From NCBI RefSeq assembly GCF_030271255.1, contig NZ_JASJOM010000003.1:390150-454149 (forward strand): DNA of 64,000 bases, given 5' to 3'. Positions 55,653-64,000 of this stretch are shown in pieces (within the stretch, counting starts at the first letter, position 1; each line of letters begins with the position of its first letter). The notes beneath the pieces were generated by a model. It was given only the letters and a program-made list of their open reading frames with translations. It was not told where the DNA came from and made no database searches. This stretch comes from Peribacillus folii. GTDB taxonomy: Bacteria; Bacillota; Bacilli; Bacillales; DSM-1321. The translations under genes and the position numbers were made by a program.

Positions 55653-55700
55653 GATACCTCATCGCTTAATGCTCATCGGCGGTGAAGTATCATTTTTTTT
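55653..55700 (+). terminator. Terminator of the cyanophycin operon
   Basis: GATACCTCATCGC pairs with GCGGTGAAGTATC (two weak pairs) and is followed by eight T. It lies about 135 bases after the last gene; nothing coding was seen in between. Confidence 0.75.
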
Positions 55701-55770
55701 TCGAATGATTTATCTTTGTCTGTGACATTATTCAGTCCAGCAATCGGTTCTGGATACTTTTTCAAGGTTC

Positions 55771-55896
55771 AATGGTTTGCCGTACCACGGTGAAGCGGAT
55801 GATATGGGCTCTGCCGCTTTATTCGTTGCATCTGATGAGTCCAAATTCATCACTGGGCAGACGATCCAGGTGGAAGTCTGTCACTATATGTGCTAA
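55771..55896 (+). pseudogene. C-terminal remnant of a short-chain dehydrogenase/reductase
   Basis: The frame ending at TAA 55894 reads about EADDMGSAALFVASDESKFI followed by TGQTIQVE, the characteristic C-terminus of SDR enzymes. No start or Rossmann motif (TGxxxGxG) exists upstream; the preceding 250 bases hold the terminator instead. It is a leftover of a deleted gene, which marks this gap as a rearrangement point. The rest of the gap to 56226 shows nothing. Confidence 0.75.
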
Positions 55897-56226
55897 TCCA
55901 GGCAACTCGGATTTCAATGAATATGTACCGAAACAGCTGAAATGATCAGCTGGAAATTTTCATGCCCAACCCTGGAAAATTTTTTGCTTGGCAGCGGAAT
56001 ACGATTTTGATTCAAGGGAAGATCCCATCAAATCGAACTGATTTTTTAGGATGCTTCACAGAATTATTTATGTTTCCTGGAAACACACCTCCTTCGAGTG
56101 GAAATAAGAAGTGTGACTACCAAGCAAGACAGGAACAAATCCTTGTGAGACAGTATAAAAAAAGACCCGAGCAAATGATATGCTTGGGTGCAAAAAATGG
56201 TAACATGATACTCGTTGAGTGACTGC

Positions 56227-58116
56227 TTAATTTATAGCATATTGTAATATCCTTTGTGGTTGAAGCTCTTCTTGTTTTTCCACGTATATTTGATGCCATA
56301 TCATGAAAGTTAAAATGGTCCATAGTTTTCGACTGTTATCCATTTTATCATTGACATGGTTTTCAAGTAATTGCATGATTTGTTGTTTGTTAAAAAGGTA
56401 GTCAGTTTGGCTCTCATGGATCAGCTTCACTGCCCAATCGTATAATTCATCCTTTAGCCAATGCCGGATGGGAACTGGGAAGCCAAGCTTCTTTCTGCTC
56501 CAAACATGTTCTGGTACGATTCCTCGGGCAGCTTTTCGGAGCATATATTTCGTCGTTCCATTTCTGACTTTTTGATCCATGCTCAATTTTGAGGCCGTGT
56601 TGAAAACGCATGTATCCAGGAATGGAACTCTTACCTCTAAAGAATTCGCCATCGACATTTTATCGGCTTTCAATAAAATATCACCTTTGAGCCATGTCTG
56701 AATGTCAATGTTTTGCATTTGTGTAATCGGATCATAGTCTAATGAGCTTGAATAAATGGGGCTGGTCACTTTTCCGTTTTCTAAACCAGTTAGATAATTC
56801 ACCAGTAATTCCTTCTTCTCTTGCTCATTAAAAATATTTGCATTACCGATATATCGATCTTCTAATGCTGTAACCCCGCGCTCTATGAAGCTCTTTCCTT
56901 TAACCCCTTCAGGTAAAACGGAAGAAATGGTTTTTAACACAGAGTTAAGCGGAGTTGGAAGATAGGAAAACATCCGCAGGGAATGCGGCTCCCGGTATAT
57001 ATTGTATCCGCCGAATAGCTCATCTGCTCCTTCGCCGGACAAGGCGACTTTGACGTGCTTTTTAGCTTCCCGCGCGACGAAATATAGCGGGACGGCAGCA
57101 GGGTCCGCTAAAGGGTCATCCATATGCCAAATGATCTTGGGAAGTTCGGCCAGGAATTCTTCAGGGCTTATGATATAACTTATATTCTCTAAATTCAATG
57201 CGGCTGCCGTTTCCTGTGCAACATCTATTTCACTGTAGCCATCTCTTGCAAACCCAACGGAAAAAGTTTTGATTTTAGGGTTAATCTGTTTGGCGACGGA
57301 GCAAATGAAAGATGAATCAATGCCTCCTGAGAGGAATGAGCCAACTGGTACATCACTTCTCATGTGTACATTCACGGAATCTATTAAAGTCTCCTGGATT
57401 TCTTTCGCGACTTTTGAATCTTCCATATTGGAAGGATGGAATGTGGGCTGCCAAAACTGGGTGATATCCATTTTCTTTCCTGGTTCTTTAGTGAAATAAT
57501 GCCCAGGCAGCAGCTTTTTAATGTTTTTTGATAAGGTGGATGGTTCGGGAACATATTGAAAACTCAGATAATGCTGTAATGAATCTACATCAAGTTCCTC
57601 ATTCATTGTCGTCAAGATGCTTTTTTTCTCAGAAGCAAAATAGGTAACCTCATCTTGTTCACAGTAGAAAAATGGTTTGATTCCGAAATGATCCCGTGCG
57701 CCGAACAGTTTTTCATCAATTTTATCCCAAATGACAAAAGCGAACATGCCGCGCAAGCTTTGAACGGCATGCTCTTTTAGGCTACTGTAAAGTGCCAGGA
57801 TCACTTCCGTATCAGAATGCGTCGTAAACTCATATCCGCTATCCATAAGTTCTTTTCTCAATTCAATATGATTATATATTTCGCCATTAAAAATGATCCA
57901 ATATCTTTCATTTTCATATGAAAGAGGTTGGTTACCATTTTCAATATCGATGATACTTAATCTTCTAAATCCAAAATTCACATAATCATCAAAAAAATAC
58001 CCTTCATCATCCGGACCTCTATGGGTGATGATTGTGTTCATATTCTTGATTGTGTTTTTCATTTTTGAATTTATGGCTTTTGGATATGTTTGTATGTATC
58101 CAACAAAACCGCACAT
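56227..58116 (-). CDS. asnB: Asparagine synthase (glutamine-hydrolysing)
   Basis: A 629-residue protein. The N-terminal Ntn amidotransferase begins with the required Cys2 (MCGFVGYI), with RRLSIIDIENGNQPL following, and the C-terminal synthetase has the ATP loop SGGIDSSF and LSGEGADELFGGYNIYR. It makes asparagine from aspartate, glutamine and ATP. ATG 58116 is used, since Cys must follow the initiator; it lies behind AGGTGG. It resembles the AsnB/AsnO types of Bacillus. Its place beside the aspartate-producing cyanophycin operon may be chance. Confidence 0.9.
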   Translation of the reverse strand: MCGFVGYIQTYPKAINSKMKNTIKNMNTIITHRGPDDEGYFFDDYVNFGFRRLSIIDIENGNQPLSYENERYWIIFNGEIYNHIELRKELMDSGYEFTTHSDTEVILALYSSLKEHAVQSLRGMFAFVIWDKIDEKLFGARDHFGIKPFFYCEQDEVTYFASEKKSILTTMNEELDVDSLQHYLSFQYVPEPSTLSKNIKKLLPGHYFTKEPGKKMDITQFWQPTFHPSNMEDSKVAKEIQETLIDSVNVHMRSDVPVGSFLSGGIDSSFICSVAKQINPKIKTFSVGFARDGYSEIDVAQETAAALNLENISYIISPEEFLAELPKIIWHMDDPLADPAAVPLYFVAREAKKHVKVALSGEGADELFGGYNIYREPHSLRMFSYLPTPLNSVLKTISSVLPEGVKGKSFIERGVTALEDRYIGNANIFNEQEKKELLVNYLTGLENGKVTSPIYSSSLDYDPITQMQNIDIQTWLKGDILLKADKMSMANSLEVRVPFLDTCVFNTASKLSMDQKVRNGTTKYMLRKAARGIVPEHVWSRKKLGFPVPIRHWLKDELYDWAVKLIHESQTDYLFNKQQIMQLLENHVNDKMDNSRKLWTILTFMIWHQIYVEKQEELQPQRILQYAIN

Positions 58117-58713
58117 AAAATCCACCTGCCTAGTTATTTTTGTAATAATTTAGGTTTCCTTCTGACTGTTAATAGTCAGGAAATAGGAAAAAAGAATGAG
58201 TAAAATAGAATAAAATAGATAAATTGTATCTAGTTTACTAGAATAGTTTATTATTGGTTATTTGTCAATTTAATCAAAAAAATGAGTCGGATTGTAAGTA
58301 ATGAGATTTTTGGGTAACCAACGATGGAATACAGAAAAGAAAAAGGTAGAGAGTTCTCTATTCTTGAAAAATAGAGTTGCTACAAATGATCAAAAGGCTC
58401 ATGACAATTAGGAAAGGCATTTTTTACTGAAGACAAAATGTACGTATAAGAAGTCAATCAGGACAATGATAGGGGAGTAAAGCGCATGAAATGATTTATG
58501 CTGAGGGGGATTTGTGCACAATACGACTTTATTGTGAAGAAAATCCCTAAATATCGGACGATATTATGATTAGGATTTTTACGTTTATAGATCGAAGAGT
58601 AGGAAAGGGAATGTTACAGAGTCTTGGAGGACCCATTCAAACTGTTTCAGGGGACTGGGATTGTTTCGATAAAGAGCAAAATGAAGCCTTGAACAAGGAA
58701 AATAGGTAAATCA
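58117..58713. other. Intergenic region, upstream of asparagine synthase
   Basis: About 600 bases with no gene seen. A palindrome-like CTAGTTTACTAG (58230-58241) sits 115 bases upstream of the asparagine synthase start and could be an operator for it; a minus-strand TACAAT lies beside it. The rest is unstructured AT-rich DNA. Confidence 0.3.
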
Positions 58714-58745
58714 GCAAAAAGCAGACATTCAATCGATTGTCTGCT
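58714..58745 (-). terminator. Terminator of the GntR gene
   Basis: AGCAGACA and TGTCTGCT pair around a 10-base loop. Read on the minus strand the stem is followed by TTTTT, 14 bases after the GntR stop. Confidence 0.85.
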
Positions 58746-58758
58746 CATATTTTCTAGA

Positions 58759-59484
58759 TCAATAGTTCCGTTCAATGACAAAGTGTGCACGATCGCCCCT
58801 AAAGAATGTCTTGGAGAATTCGATGATGGAGCCATCACTTTCATATGTGTAGGTTTCCAAGGAAAAACAAGGTGAACCGTTGGGAACTTCCAATTTAGCG
58901 GAGATGGAGTCGTCGGCCAGTGAAAATTCCAAATGTTCCACCGTTTTTTTCACTTTTAAATTGAATTGTGTTTCAAGAACTTCAAAGAGCGATTTCTCAC
59001 ATGCCTCAATATTTAGCCCAGGTGTTTTATACCAGGGAAGGTAGGCGATTTCATATTGAAGAGGAACATCGTTTACGTAGCGTATACGCTCCAGCTTATT
59101 CACGGGATCTCCAATATTTTGCTTGAAAAGCTTGGCAAGGGTAGCGTTTGCTTCTATGACCTTCAAGCTGATAACCTTTGTGGAAGGATTTTTTCCTTGC
59201 ATCGTGATTTGCTCGGAGAACTTTTCGACTGTACTTGTCAGGAATTGCTTCACTTTATTTTCAGAAACGAAGGTTCCTTTCCCCTGGACCCGATAGATGT
59301 AGCCCTCGACGGTCAATTGCTGTAAGGCCGTACGCACTGTCGTCCTGCTAACTCCGTATATTTTACAAAACTCTGCTTCTGTCGGTAATTTAGTATTCGT
59401 TTCATATTCGCCATTTTTTATGAGATCGATGATCGATTCCTTTACTATGGAATGCAATGCCGCTTCTTTATTCATGGTCTCCAC
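58759..59484 (-). CDS. GntR/HutC-family regulator of the PTS operon
   Basis: A 241-residue regulator with an N-terminal winged helix (ESIIDLIKNGEYETNTKLPT, then YGVSRTTVRTALQQLTVEGYIYRVQGKGTFV) and a C-terminal UTRA domain of the NagR/YvoA kind that binds sugar phosphates. Divergent from the PTS/GH4 operon, whose promoter carries two TTGTA-type palindromes, so it is most likely its repressor. The GTG start at 59484 is supported by GGGGGGA 6 bases upstream; an in-frame ATG at 59505 lies before that site. Confidence 0.87.
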   Translation of the reverse strand: METMNKEAALHSIVKESIIDLIKNGEYETNTKLPTEAEFCKIYGVSRTTVRTALQQLTVEGYIYRVQGKGTFVSENKVKQFLTSTVEKFSEQITMQGKNPSTKVISLKVIEANATLAKLFKQNIGDPVNKLERIRYVNDVPLQYEIAYLPWYKTPGLNIEACEKSLFEVLETQFNLKVKKTVEHLEFSLADDSISAKLEVPNGSPCFSLETYTYESDGSIIEFSKTFFRGDRAHFVIERNY

Positions 59485-59562
59485 AGTGATTCCCCCCAAA
59501 CTCATTCCAATATATACATATAGATTATCTCGGATAAGTTCAATAAGCAACTGAAAATGAAA

Positions 59563-59618
59563 ATTTGTAATAACAAATAAAAAATTGTGTTGATATTTTT
59601 TAAATTTGTAACTACAAT
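59563..59618 (+). promoter_or_regulatory. Promoter and two palindromic operators of the chitobiose/cellobiose PTS operon
   Basis: TTGATA (59590-59595) and TACAAT (59613-59618) with a 17-base spacer form a sigma-A promoter. Operator 1, ATTTGTAATAACAAAT (59563-59578), lies upstream. Operator 2, TTGTAACTACAA (59606-59617), covers the -10. The shared pattern TTTGTAA..ACAA fits a dimeric GntR repressor, and the divergent GntR gene is adjacent. Confidence 0.7.
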
Positions 59619-59765
59619 ATATGTATGGAGGTAATAATACCCATTTCTATCATACCGGTAGAGGGAGGATGGAAACGTAATAACAATATCGTTAATTGTA
59701 AATGTAGTAGTTTCATCCATGATTAAAAAACTGAATAATCAATTATTATAAGGGGGGTAATGTCA

Positions 59766-60074
59766 ATGAATATCTTATTATGCTGTTCTGCGGGAATGTC
59801 CACTAGTTTATTAGTTACAAAGATGGAGGAAAGTGCGAAAAAGCAAGGAGTCAATTGTCACATATGGGCGGTCGGCTCGACGGAAGTGAACAATGAAATG
59901 GATAAAGCCGATGTGATCCTATTAGGGCCACAAGTTAGATATCTCCTTTCCAAGTTACAGGAAGCGGGAAAAGAAAAGGGAATTCCGGTTGCAACCATCA
60001 ATCCGATGTTCTATGGACTGTGTAATGGTGAAGAAGTGCTCAAACAAGCCACTACTTTAATTAAGGGAGAATAA
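59766..60074 (+). CDS. chbB: PTS lactose/cellobiose/chitobiose-type EIIB
   Basis: A 102-residue EIIB with the phosphorylated Cys7 in [14 protein letters not shown] (the P-loop CSAGMST as in ChbB). It passes phosphate from EIIA to the incoming disaccharide. ATG 59766 follows AGGGGGGT; an ATG at 59760 is too close to that site. First gene of the operon IIB-IIC-IIA-GH4-deacetylase, an order close to E. coli chb. Confidence 0.92.
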   Translation: MNILLCCSAGMSTSLLVTKMEESAKKQGVNCHIWAVGSTEVNNEMDKADVILLGPQVRYLLSKLQEAGKEKGIPVATINPMFYGLCNGEEVLKQATTLIKGE

Positions 60075-60078
60075 GGAT

Positions 60079-61428
60079 ATGATGACTTTTATCGATAAGT
60101 ATATTATGCCTGGAGCAGTAAAGGTAGGCAATAACCGGCATCTGCTCGCGATTCGTGACGCATTGATTGGAATGATAGCGATTACAATGATTGGATCATT
60201 TGCGGTTCTGTTTAACAATCTAGGGCAAGTCATCAAGCCATATGGAAGAATGATGGAAGCCATTTTCGGTCCAGCGTGGAATACGCTTGGCGGTGATATT
60301 TGGTTTGGCACCTTTGCATTCATGACGGTATTTGCTGTCTTTGGCATTTCTTATAAACTGGCAAGGTCCTACGGCGATGATGGATTTGAGGCGATGCTGG
60401 TATCGGCGGCCTGTTTCTTCCTATTACTGCCGCAAATCGGCAATGTCACACTGACCATCGATGATGAGGCAGTTACAGGCGGGGCTTGGGGTTTCGTCAG
60501 TGTGAACTATTTTAATGCCACTGCACTATTCACAGGGATCGTCGTTGCCTTGATTGCGACCGAAATATTCGTGAGGCTATCAAGGGTGAAATATTTAGTC
60601 ATTAAACTGCCGGATGGAGTGCCTCCCGCAGTAGCCAGGTCGTTTGCCAAGTTAGTTCCTGGGATGGCCACAATCTTTGCCGCTGGCTTGTTCGGTTTGC
60701 TATTCCGGAAGGCTACCGATGGTCAGGTGTTGAATGATTGGCTGGGCAAAGTGATCGTATCTCCCTTACAAAGTGCTGTAGATTCATTGCCATTCGCAAT
60801 TTTATTAGTTTTTCTTGTTCATTTATTATGGATGATTGGTTTGCACGGACCAAATATCCTCGGCGGGATTACAACACCGCTTTTTGAAAGTTCGGGAGTG
60901 AAGAATATCGATTTATATGCAAAAGGTGTCAAAGATATGGACCAATATGGGGTATTGGCAGGTTCTTTCCTTGATGCATTCGTTTATTTGGGAGGATCTG
61001 GTGCAACATTGGGCCTTATCATCGCCATGATCATTGCAGGCCGGAAGCGTTATAAACAGATGATTGCACTCGGAGGGGCACCAGGCGTGTTCCAGATTAA
61101 CGAACCGATTCTTTTCGGATTGCCGATCGTCCTGAATCCAATGTGGTTCATTCCTTTTGTTCTTGGTCCGGTAATCACGACAGTGATCTCCTATATAGCG
61201 GTAAGCAGCGGACTGGTCTTTCCGATTGTAGCCAAGATTCCTTGGGTTACGCCTCCAATCGTAGGAGGATTCCTTGCAACTGGCGGGCACGTTTCTGGCG
61301 CAGTGTTGGCGGCCATCAATCTTGTCATTTCAACAGCGATTTATTTACCGTTCGTTTATGCACAGGTAAAGATAGATTCAAAAAATAAAGCAGAGCTAAC
61401 GAAAGATTCAGAAACGTTAAGCGTATGA
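60079..61428 (+). CDS. chbC: PTS lactose/cellobiose/chitobiose-type EIIC
   Basis: A 449-residue membrane permease with about ten segments. Conserved HGPNILGGITTPLFE and FQINEPILFGLPIVLNP (the NEPI motif binding the disaccharide) identify the Lac/Cel IIC family. It imports and presents a beta-disaccharide for phosphorylation. Four bases after EIIB. Confidence 0.92.
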   Translation: MMTFIDKYIMPGAVKVGNNRHLLAIRDALIGMIAITMIGSFAVLFNNLGQVIKPYGRMMEAIFGPAWNTLGGDIWFGTFAFMTVFAVFGISYKLARSYGDDGFEAMLVSAACFFLLLPQIGNVTLTIDDEAVTGGAWGFVSVNYFNATALFTGIVVALIATEIFVRLSRVKYLVIKLPDGVPPAVARSFAKLVPGMATIFAAGLFGLLFRKATDGQVLNDWLGKVIVSPLQSAVDSLPFAILLVFLVHLLWMIGLHGPNILGGITTPLFESSGVKNIDLYAKGVKDMDQYGVLAGSFLDAFVYLGGSGATLGLIIAMIIAGRKRYKQMIALGGAPGVFQINEPILFGLPIVLNPMWFIPFVLGPVITTVISYIAVSSGLVFPIVAKIPWVTPPIVGGFLATGGHVSGAVLAAINLVISTAIYLPFVYAQVKIDSKNKAELTKDSETLSV

Positions 61429-61438
61429 GAAAGCAGTG

Positions 61439-61792
61439 ATGAAAATGGAAAAAGAAGAATTATACCAATTATCCTTTCAGTTGATTTTATATAGCGGCAA
61501 TGCGAGAAGCTTTGCTATGGAAGCTATGCAGGAAGCAAAGAAAAGAAATTTCGAGTCTGCACGTGCAAAAATTGCCGAATCGGAATCCGAACTGCTGCAG
61601 GCCCACAAATATCAAACGCAATTAATTCATGCAGAAGCAGGCGGGGATCATTTCGAACTTCCCATTTTGCTGGTCCATGCGCAAGATCATCTCATGACAG
61701 CGATGACAGTTAAAGATCTTGCAATTGAAATGATCGATGTACGCGAAGAATTCTTACATGCAACTGTTGTGAAGGAGGGAACTGCCGAATGA
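61439..61792 (+). CDS. chbA: PTS lactose/cellobiose/chitobiose-type EIIA
   Basis: A 117-residue all-helical EIIA with the active histidine at His80 in LVHAQDHLMTAM. It receives phosphate from HPr and passes it to EIIB. The start is uncertain among GTG 61436, ATG 61439 and ATG 61445, none with a strong ribosome site. The stop overlaps the GH4 start (ATGA). Confidence 0.9.
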   Translation: MKMEKEELYQLSFQLILYSGNARSFAMEAMQEAKKRNFESARAKIAESESELLQAHKYQTQLIHAEAGGDHFELPILLVHAQDHLMTAMTVKDLAIEMIDVREEFLHATVVKEGTAE

Positions 61793-63132
61793 AGAAGGGG
61801 TTGAAGATTGTTACGATTGGCGGGGGATCGAGCTATACACCTGAGCTGATCGAAGGTTTCATTAAATATCATGAAAAGCTTCCTGTAAGGGAAATTTGGC
61901 TGGTGGATATCGAAGCGGGTGAGGAAAAGCTTGCAATCGTCGGGGATTTGGCAAGACGGATGATTGAAAAGGCTGGAGTGAATATAGAGGTCCACTTGAC
62001 GTTGGACAGAAAGAAAGCGCTTCAAAATGCGGATTACGTCACGACACAGCTACGGGTCGGACAGCTTGCTGCCAGGGCTCTTGATGAAAAGATTCCATTG
62101 AAGCATGGAGTCATCGGGCAGGAGACAAACGGACCTGGCGGGCTTTTCAAGGCTTTTAGAACGATTCCAGTCATACTTGATATTGCTCGTGAGATGGAAG
62201 AGGTTTGCCCGGATGCTTGGCTGATCAATTTCACCAACCCAGCCGGAATGGTAACGGAAGCCGTCCTGCGTCACAGTAACATTACAAAGGTCATCGGGCT
62301 TTGCAATGTTCCGATTGGAATGGAGCGCGGTGTGGCGGATTTAATGAATGTTGAGCCCTCAAGAGTCCGAATTGACTTTGCTGGTTTGAACCATATGGTA
62401 TATGGTTTGGATGTGTTCGTTGATGGGGAAAGTGTCAAAGAACAAATCATCAAGCTGATTACGGATCCTGCAAAAGCCGTCACGATGAAAAATATCCATG
62501 CAATGGGTTGGGAGCCGGGATTCATCAGGGCGTTGAATCTGTTTCCATGTCCGTACCATAACTACTATTATAAAACGGGAGACGTGCTTGCCCAAGAACT
62601 GAAGGATGCAAAAAATGGGGAGACACGAGCCGAGGTCGTCCAAAGACTCGAAGCAGGATTATTCGAGCTATATAAAGACAAGGATTTGGCCATCAAGCCG
62701 CCGCAGTTGGAAGAGCGAGGCGGAGCATACTACAGTGATGCTGCAGTGAGATTGATTTGCTCGATGTATACGGATAAATGCGATATTCAAGCTGTCAATA
62801 CCATCAACCATGGTGCCATTGAAGACATTCCGTATGAATCGGCGATTGAAGCCAGCTGCGTCATAACGAAGGACGGTCCAAAGCCAATCAATGTCGGAAG
62901 ACTTCCTGTGGCTGTCAGGGGACTGATTCAGCAAATTAAATCGTTCGAAAGAGTGGCAATCGAAGCCGCAGTCACCGGGGATTATGACACTGCACTGCTT
63001 GCTTTGACAATTAATCCGTTAGTTCCGAGTGATCGGGTTGCGAAACTTATCCTAGACGAAATGCTTGAGGCGCACAAAGGCTACCTGCCTCAGTTTTTCG
63101 AGAAAAAGGAGTTGCAGGATAACTTATCATGA
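61789..63132 (+). CDS. chbF: GH4 6-phospho-beta-glucosidase/chitobiose-phosphate hydrolase
   Basis: A 447-residue GH4 hydrolase. NAD-binding loop VTIGGGSSYTPEL at the N-terminus, QETNGPGGLFKAFRTIP, then GLCNVPIG and GLNHMVYG (Cys and His that bind the Mn ion). GH4 enzymes use NAD+ and a divalent metal for redox-assisted cleavage. The enzyme splits the phosphorylated disaccharide from the PTS. It overlaps EIIA and the deacetylase by 4 bases each. Confidence 0.92.
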   Translation: MKKGLKIVTIGGGSSYTPELIEGFIKYHEKLPVREIWLVDIEAGEEKLAIVGDLARRMIEKAGVNIEVHLTLDRKKALQNADYVTTQLRVGQLAARALDEKIPLKHGVIGQETNGPGGLFKAFRTIPVILDIAREMEEVCPDAWLINFTNPAGMVTEAVLRHSNITKVIGLCNVPIGMERGVADLMNVEPSRVRIDFAGLNHMVYGLDVFVDGESVKEQIIKLITDPAKAVTMKNIHAMGWEPGFIRALNLFPCPYHNYYYKTGDVLAQELKDAKNGETRAEVVQRLEAGLFELYKDKDLAIKPPQLEERGGAYYSDAAVRLICSMYTDKCDIQAVNTINHGAIEDIPYESAIEASCVITKDGPKPINVGRLPVAVRGLIQQIKSFERVAIEAAVTGDYDTALLALTINPLVPSDRVAKLILDEMLEAHKGYLPQFFEKKELQDNLS

Positions 63133-63866
63133 TTGAAGTACTGATAAATGCAGATGATTTTGGGTTAACTAAAGCGGTGAATTATGGAATATTGGATAGC
63201 CACAAATACGGGCTTGTCAATTCGACAACGCTCATGATGAATGCGAAAGCTACGGAGCATGCGATAGAAATTGCCAAGAAAACACCTTCGTTGAAAGTGG
63301 GCATACATTTAGTGCTGACATGGGGAAAACCTTTGTTGAGCGATGTACCGAGCTTAGTTGATGAAAATGGCTACTTCAAGAAGCAAGCAATGGTATATGC
63401 AAATCCAGATGATATTTCTTTGGATGAATTGGAGCGCGAATGGTCAGCGCAAATTGATAGGTTCTTGGAATTCGGACTGTCCCCCACTCATTTTGACAGT
63501 CATCACCATGTACATGGGCTAAAAGCCTTCCTGCCGGTCATTCAAAGACTGTCGGATAAATACCGCTTGCCTGTGCGTAATGCGGGTGAGCACTTTGCCG
63601 GTATGCAAACCGTCACGGATATATTCCTTGATGACTTTTATGGAGATATGGTTGCAGAAGATTACTTTGAGAATTTAACGGGAAGGGGAATCGATGGAGC
63701 AAGCGTGGAAATAATGACTCATCCGGCATATCTTGATGAAGAATTGTTAACAGTTTCCTCCTATAACGAAAAACGGCTAAAAGAAACAAGGATTTTGACT
63801 AATGCAAAATTACCGGAAGGGTTTTTCCTTAGGTTCAGCATCAACCAAGTTAAGAGCAGAATATAA
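63129..63866 (+). CDS. chbG: ChbG/YdjC-family deacetylase
   Basis: A 245-residue carbohydrate deacetylase with the metal motif NADDFGLTKAVN at the N-terminus and HFDSHHHVHG at about residue 119. ChbG removes one acetyl group from diacetylchitobiose-6-phosphate, which the downstream glycosidase needs. Its presence argues that this PTS operon serves chitin-derived disaccharides rather than cellobiose only. Confidence 0.88.
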   Translation: MIEVLINADDFGLTKAVNYGILDSHKYGLVNSTTLMMNAKATEHAIEIAKKTPSLKVGIHLVLTWGKPLLSDVPSLVDENGYFKKQAMVYANPDDISLDELEREWSAQIDRFLEFGLSPTHFDSHHHVHGLKAFLPVIQRLSDKYRLPVRNAGEHFAGMQTVTDIFLDDFYGDMVAEDYFENLTGRGIDGASVEIMTHPAYLDEELLTVSSYNEKRLKETRILTNAKLPEGFFLRFSINQVKSRI

Positions 63867-63880
63867 GCGCTGATCCACTA

Positions 63881-63913
63881 TAAAAAGGACCATTCATGTT
63901 GATGAATGGTCCT
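63881..63913 (-). terminator. Terminator between the PTS operon and a minus-strand gene
   Basis: AGGACCATTCAT and ATGAATGGTCCT form a perfect 12-base stem around GTTG. The T-run (TTTTT) lies on the minus strand, so it is best suited to the partial gene at the window edge; it can also end the PTS operon. Confidence 0.85.
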
Positions 63914-63921
63914 AAATATTA

Positions 63922-64000
63922 TTAATAGGCTAAACTATATAGCGCTTTGATGTGTGATAGGTAGCGGATATTGCTCGCTTCCTTCATCAATGTGGCCGGG
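63922..64000 (-). CDS. C-terminal end of an unidentified minus-strand gene (partial)
   Basis: On the minus strand a frame enters from the right edge and ends at TAA (63922-63924), reading about MKEASNIRYLSHIKALYSLA before the stop. A strong minus-strand terminator 8 bases beyond supports a real gene end. The visible 25 residues do not identify a family. Confidence 0.5.
   Translation of the reverse strand, partial: PATLMKEASNIRYLSHIKALYSLAY

Noticed and set aside
55962..56222. 86-codon frame before asparagine synthase
   Set aside because: No ribosome site, basic and low-quality composition, in the middle of a rearranged gap; treated as chance.
58230..58241. CTAGTTTACTAG as an asparagine synthase operator
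   Set aside because: Arms are only 5 bases and AT-rich DNA makes this common; no matching regulator gene lies nearby.
1..64000. CRISPR arrays, tRNA/rRNA genes, riboswitches, insertion sequences, prophage
   Set aside because: No regular repeat-spacer pattern, cloverleaf, rRNA, T-box or transposase was recognised by reading; a covariance-model search was not possible here.

Overview
The window looks like chromosome of a low-GC, aerobic, endospore-forming Firmicute of the Bacillaceae. The signs are strong AGGAGG-type ribosome sites, frequent TTG/GTG starts, TTGACA/TATAAT promoters, a classical Fur box, a sigma-54 (SigL) promoter, no glutathione enzymes, and a DinB-type enzyme where a thiol-dependent isomerase is expected. 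The gene content (extracellular cyanophycinases, gentisate pathway) resembles the Peribacillus simplex/frigoritolerans group, but that is an impression, not a search result. No rRNA, tRNA, CRISPR array, transposase or prophage was seen.

Layout. 1-700: tail of an unknown gene, then an Imm26-like immunity gene broken by an in-frame TAG. 1.3-2.6 kb: GntP-type permease. 2.9-9.1 kb: a TetR regulator divergent from a five-gene operon: HMGL-type carboxyltransferase, biotin carrier, biotin carboxylase, beta-keto acid cleavage enzyme (BKACE) and a 4HBT thioesterase. 9.2-14.2 kb: an IclR regulator divergent from a gentisate operon (FAH hydrolase, DinB-type isomerase, gentisate dioxygenase, 3-hydroxybenzoate-6-hydroxylase-like enzyme). 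14.8-23.5 kb: a second long catabolic operon (two phosphotriesterase-like proteins, a cysteine-less thiolase with its DUF35 partner, CocE hydrolase, MBL hydrolase, 3-oxoacid CoA-transferase A/B, GntR regulator). 23.7-29.9 kb: aromatic-acid transporter, FAD monooxygenase, esterase, a second MFS carrier and a second MBL enzyme. 30.5-37.5 kb: transporters (EamA, DHA2 MFS, TRIC, LysE), an M20 amidohydrolase, an AraC regulator and a hotdog protein. 38.0-40.0 kb: a Fur-controlled flavodoxin operon. 40.3-43.1 kb: a VanR/VanS/VanY-like set on the minus strand. 43.5-46.8 kb: a cupin, an OPT peptide transporter and a PqqD-like protein. 46.9-55.5 kb: a sigma-54 activator divergent from a cyanophycin-use operon. 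56.2-58.1 kb: asparagine synthase. 58.8-63.9 kb: a GntR regulator divergent from a chitobiose/cellobiose PTS operon. A partial minus-strand gene runs off the right end.

How the genes may work together. The most interesting reading is a single aerobic route across 4-23 kb. A biotin enzyme whose carboxyltransferase has lost the pyruvate-binding Arg and Tyr could carboxylate an aryl methyl ketone to a beta-keto acid. BKACE would split this with acetyl-CoA into acetoacetate and an aroyl-CoA, and the 4HBT thioesterase would free a hydroxybenzoate. The neighbouring operon would take that acid through gentisate to pyruvate and fumarate, while the CoA-transferase further along could activate the acetoacetate. 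This is inference from family chemistry, gene order and residues aligned by eye; it has not been tested. The other notable items are a phosphotriesterase-like pair in which one copy has lost nearly all metal ligands, a secreted tandem-domain cyanophycinase under a clear sigma-54 promoter, and a Fur-regulated protein with a Cas4/AddB-type cysteine set but no clear nuclease site.
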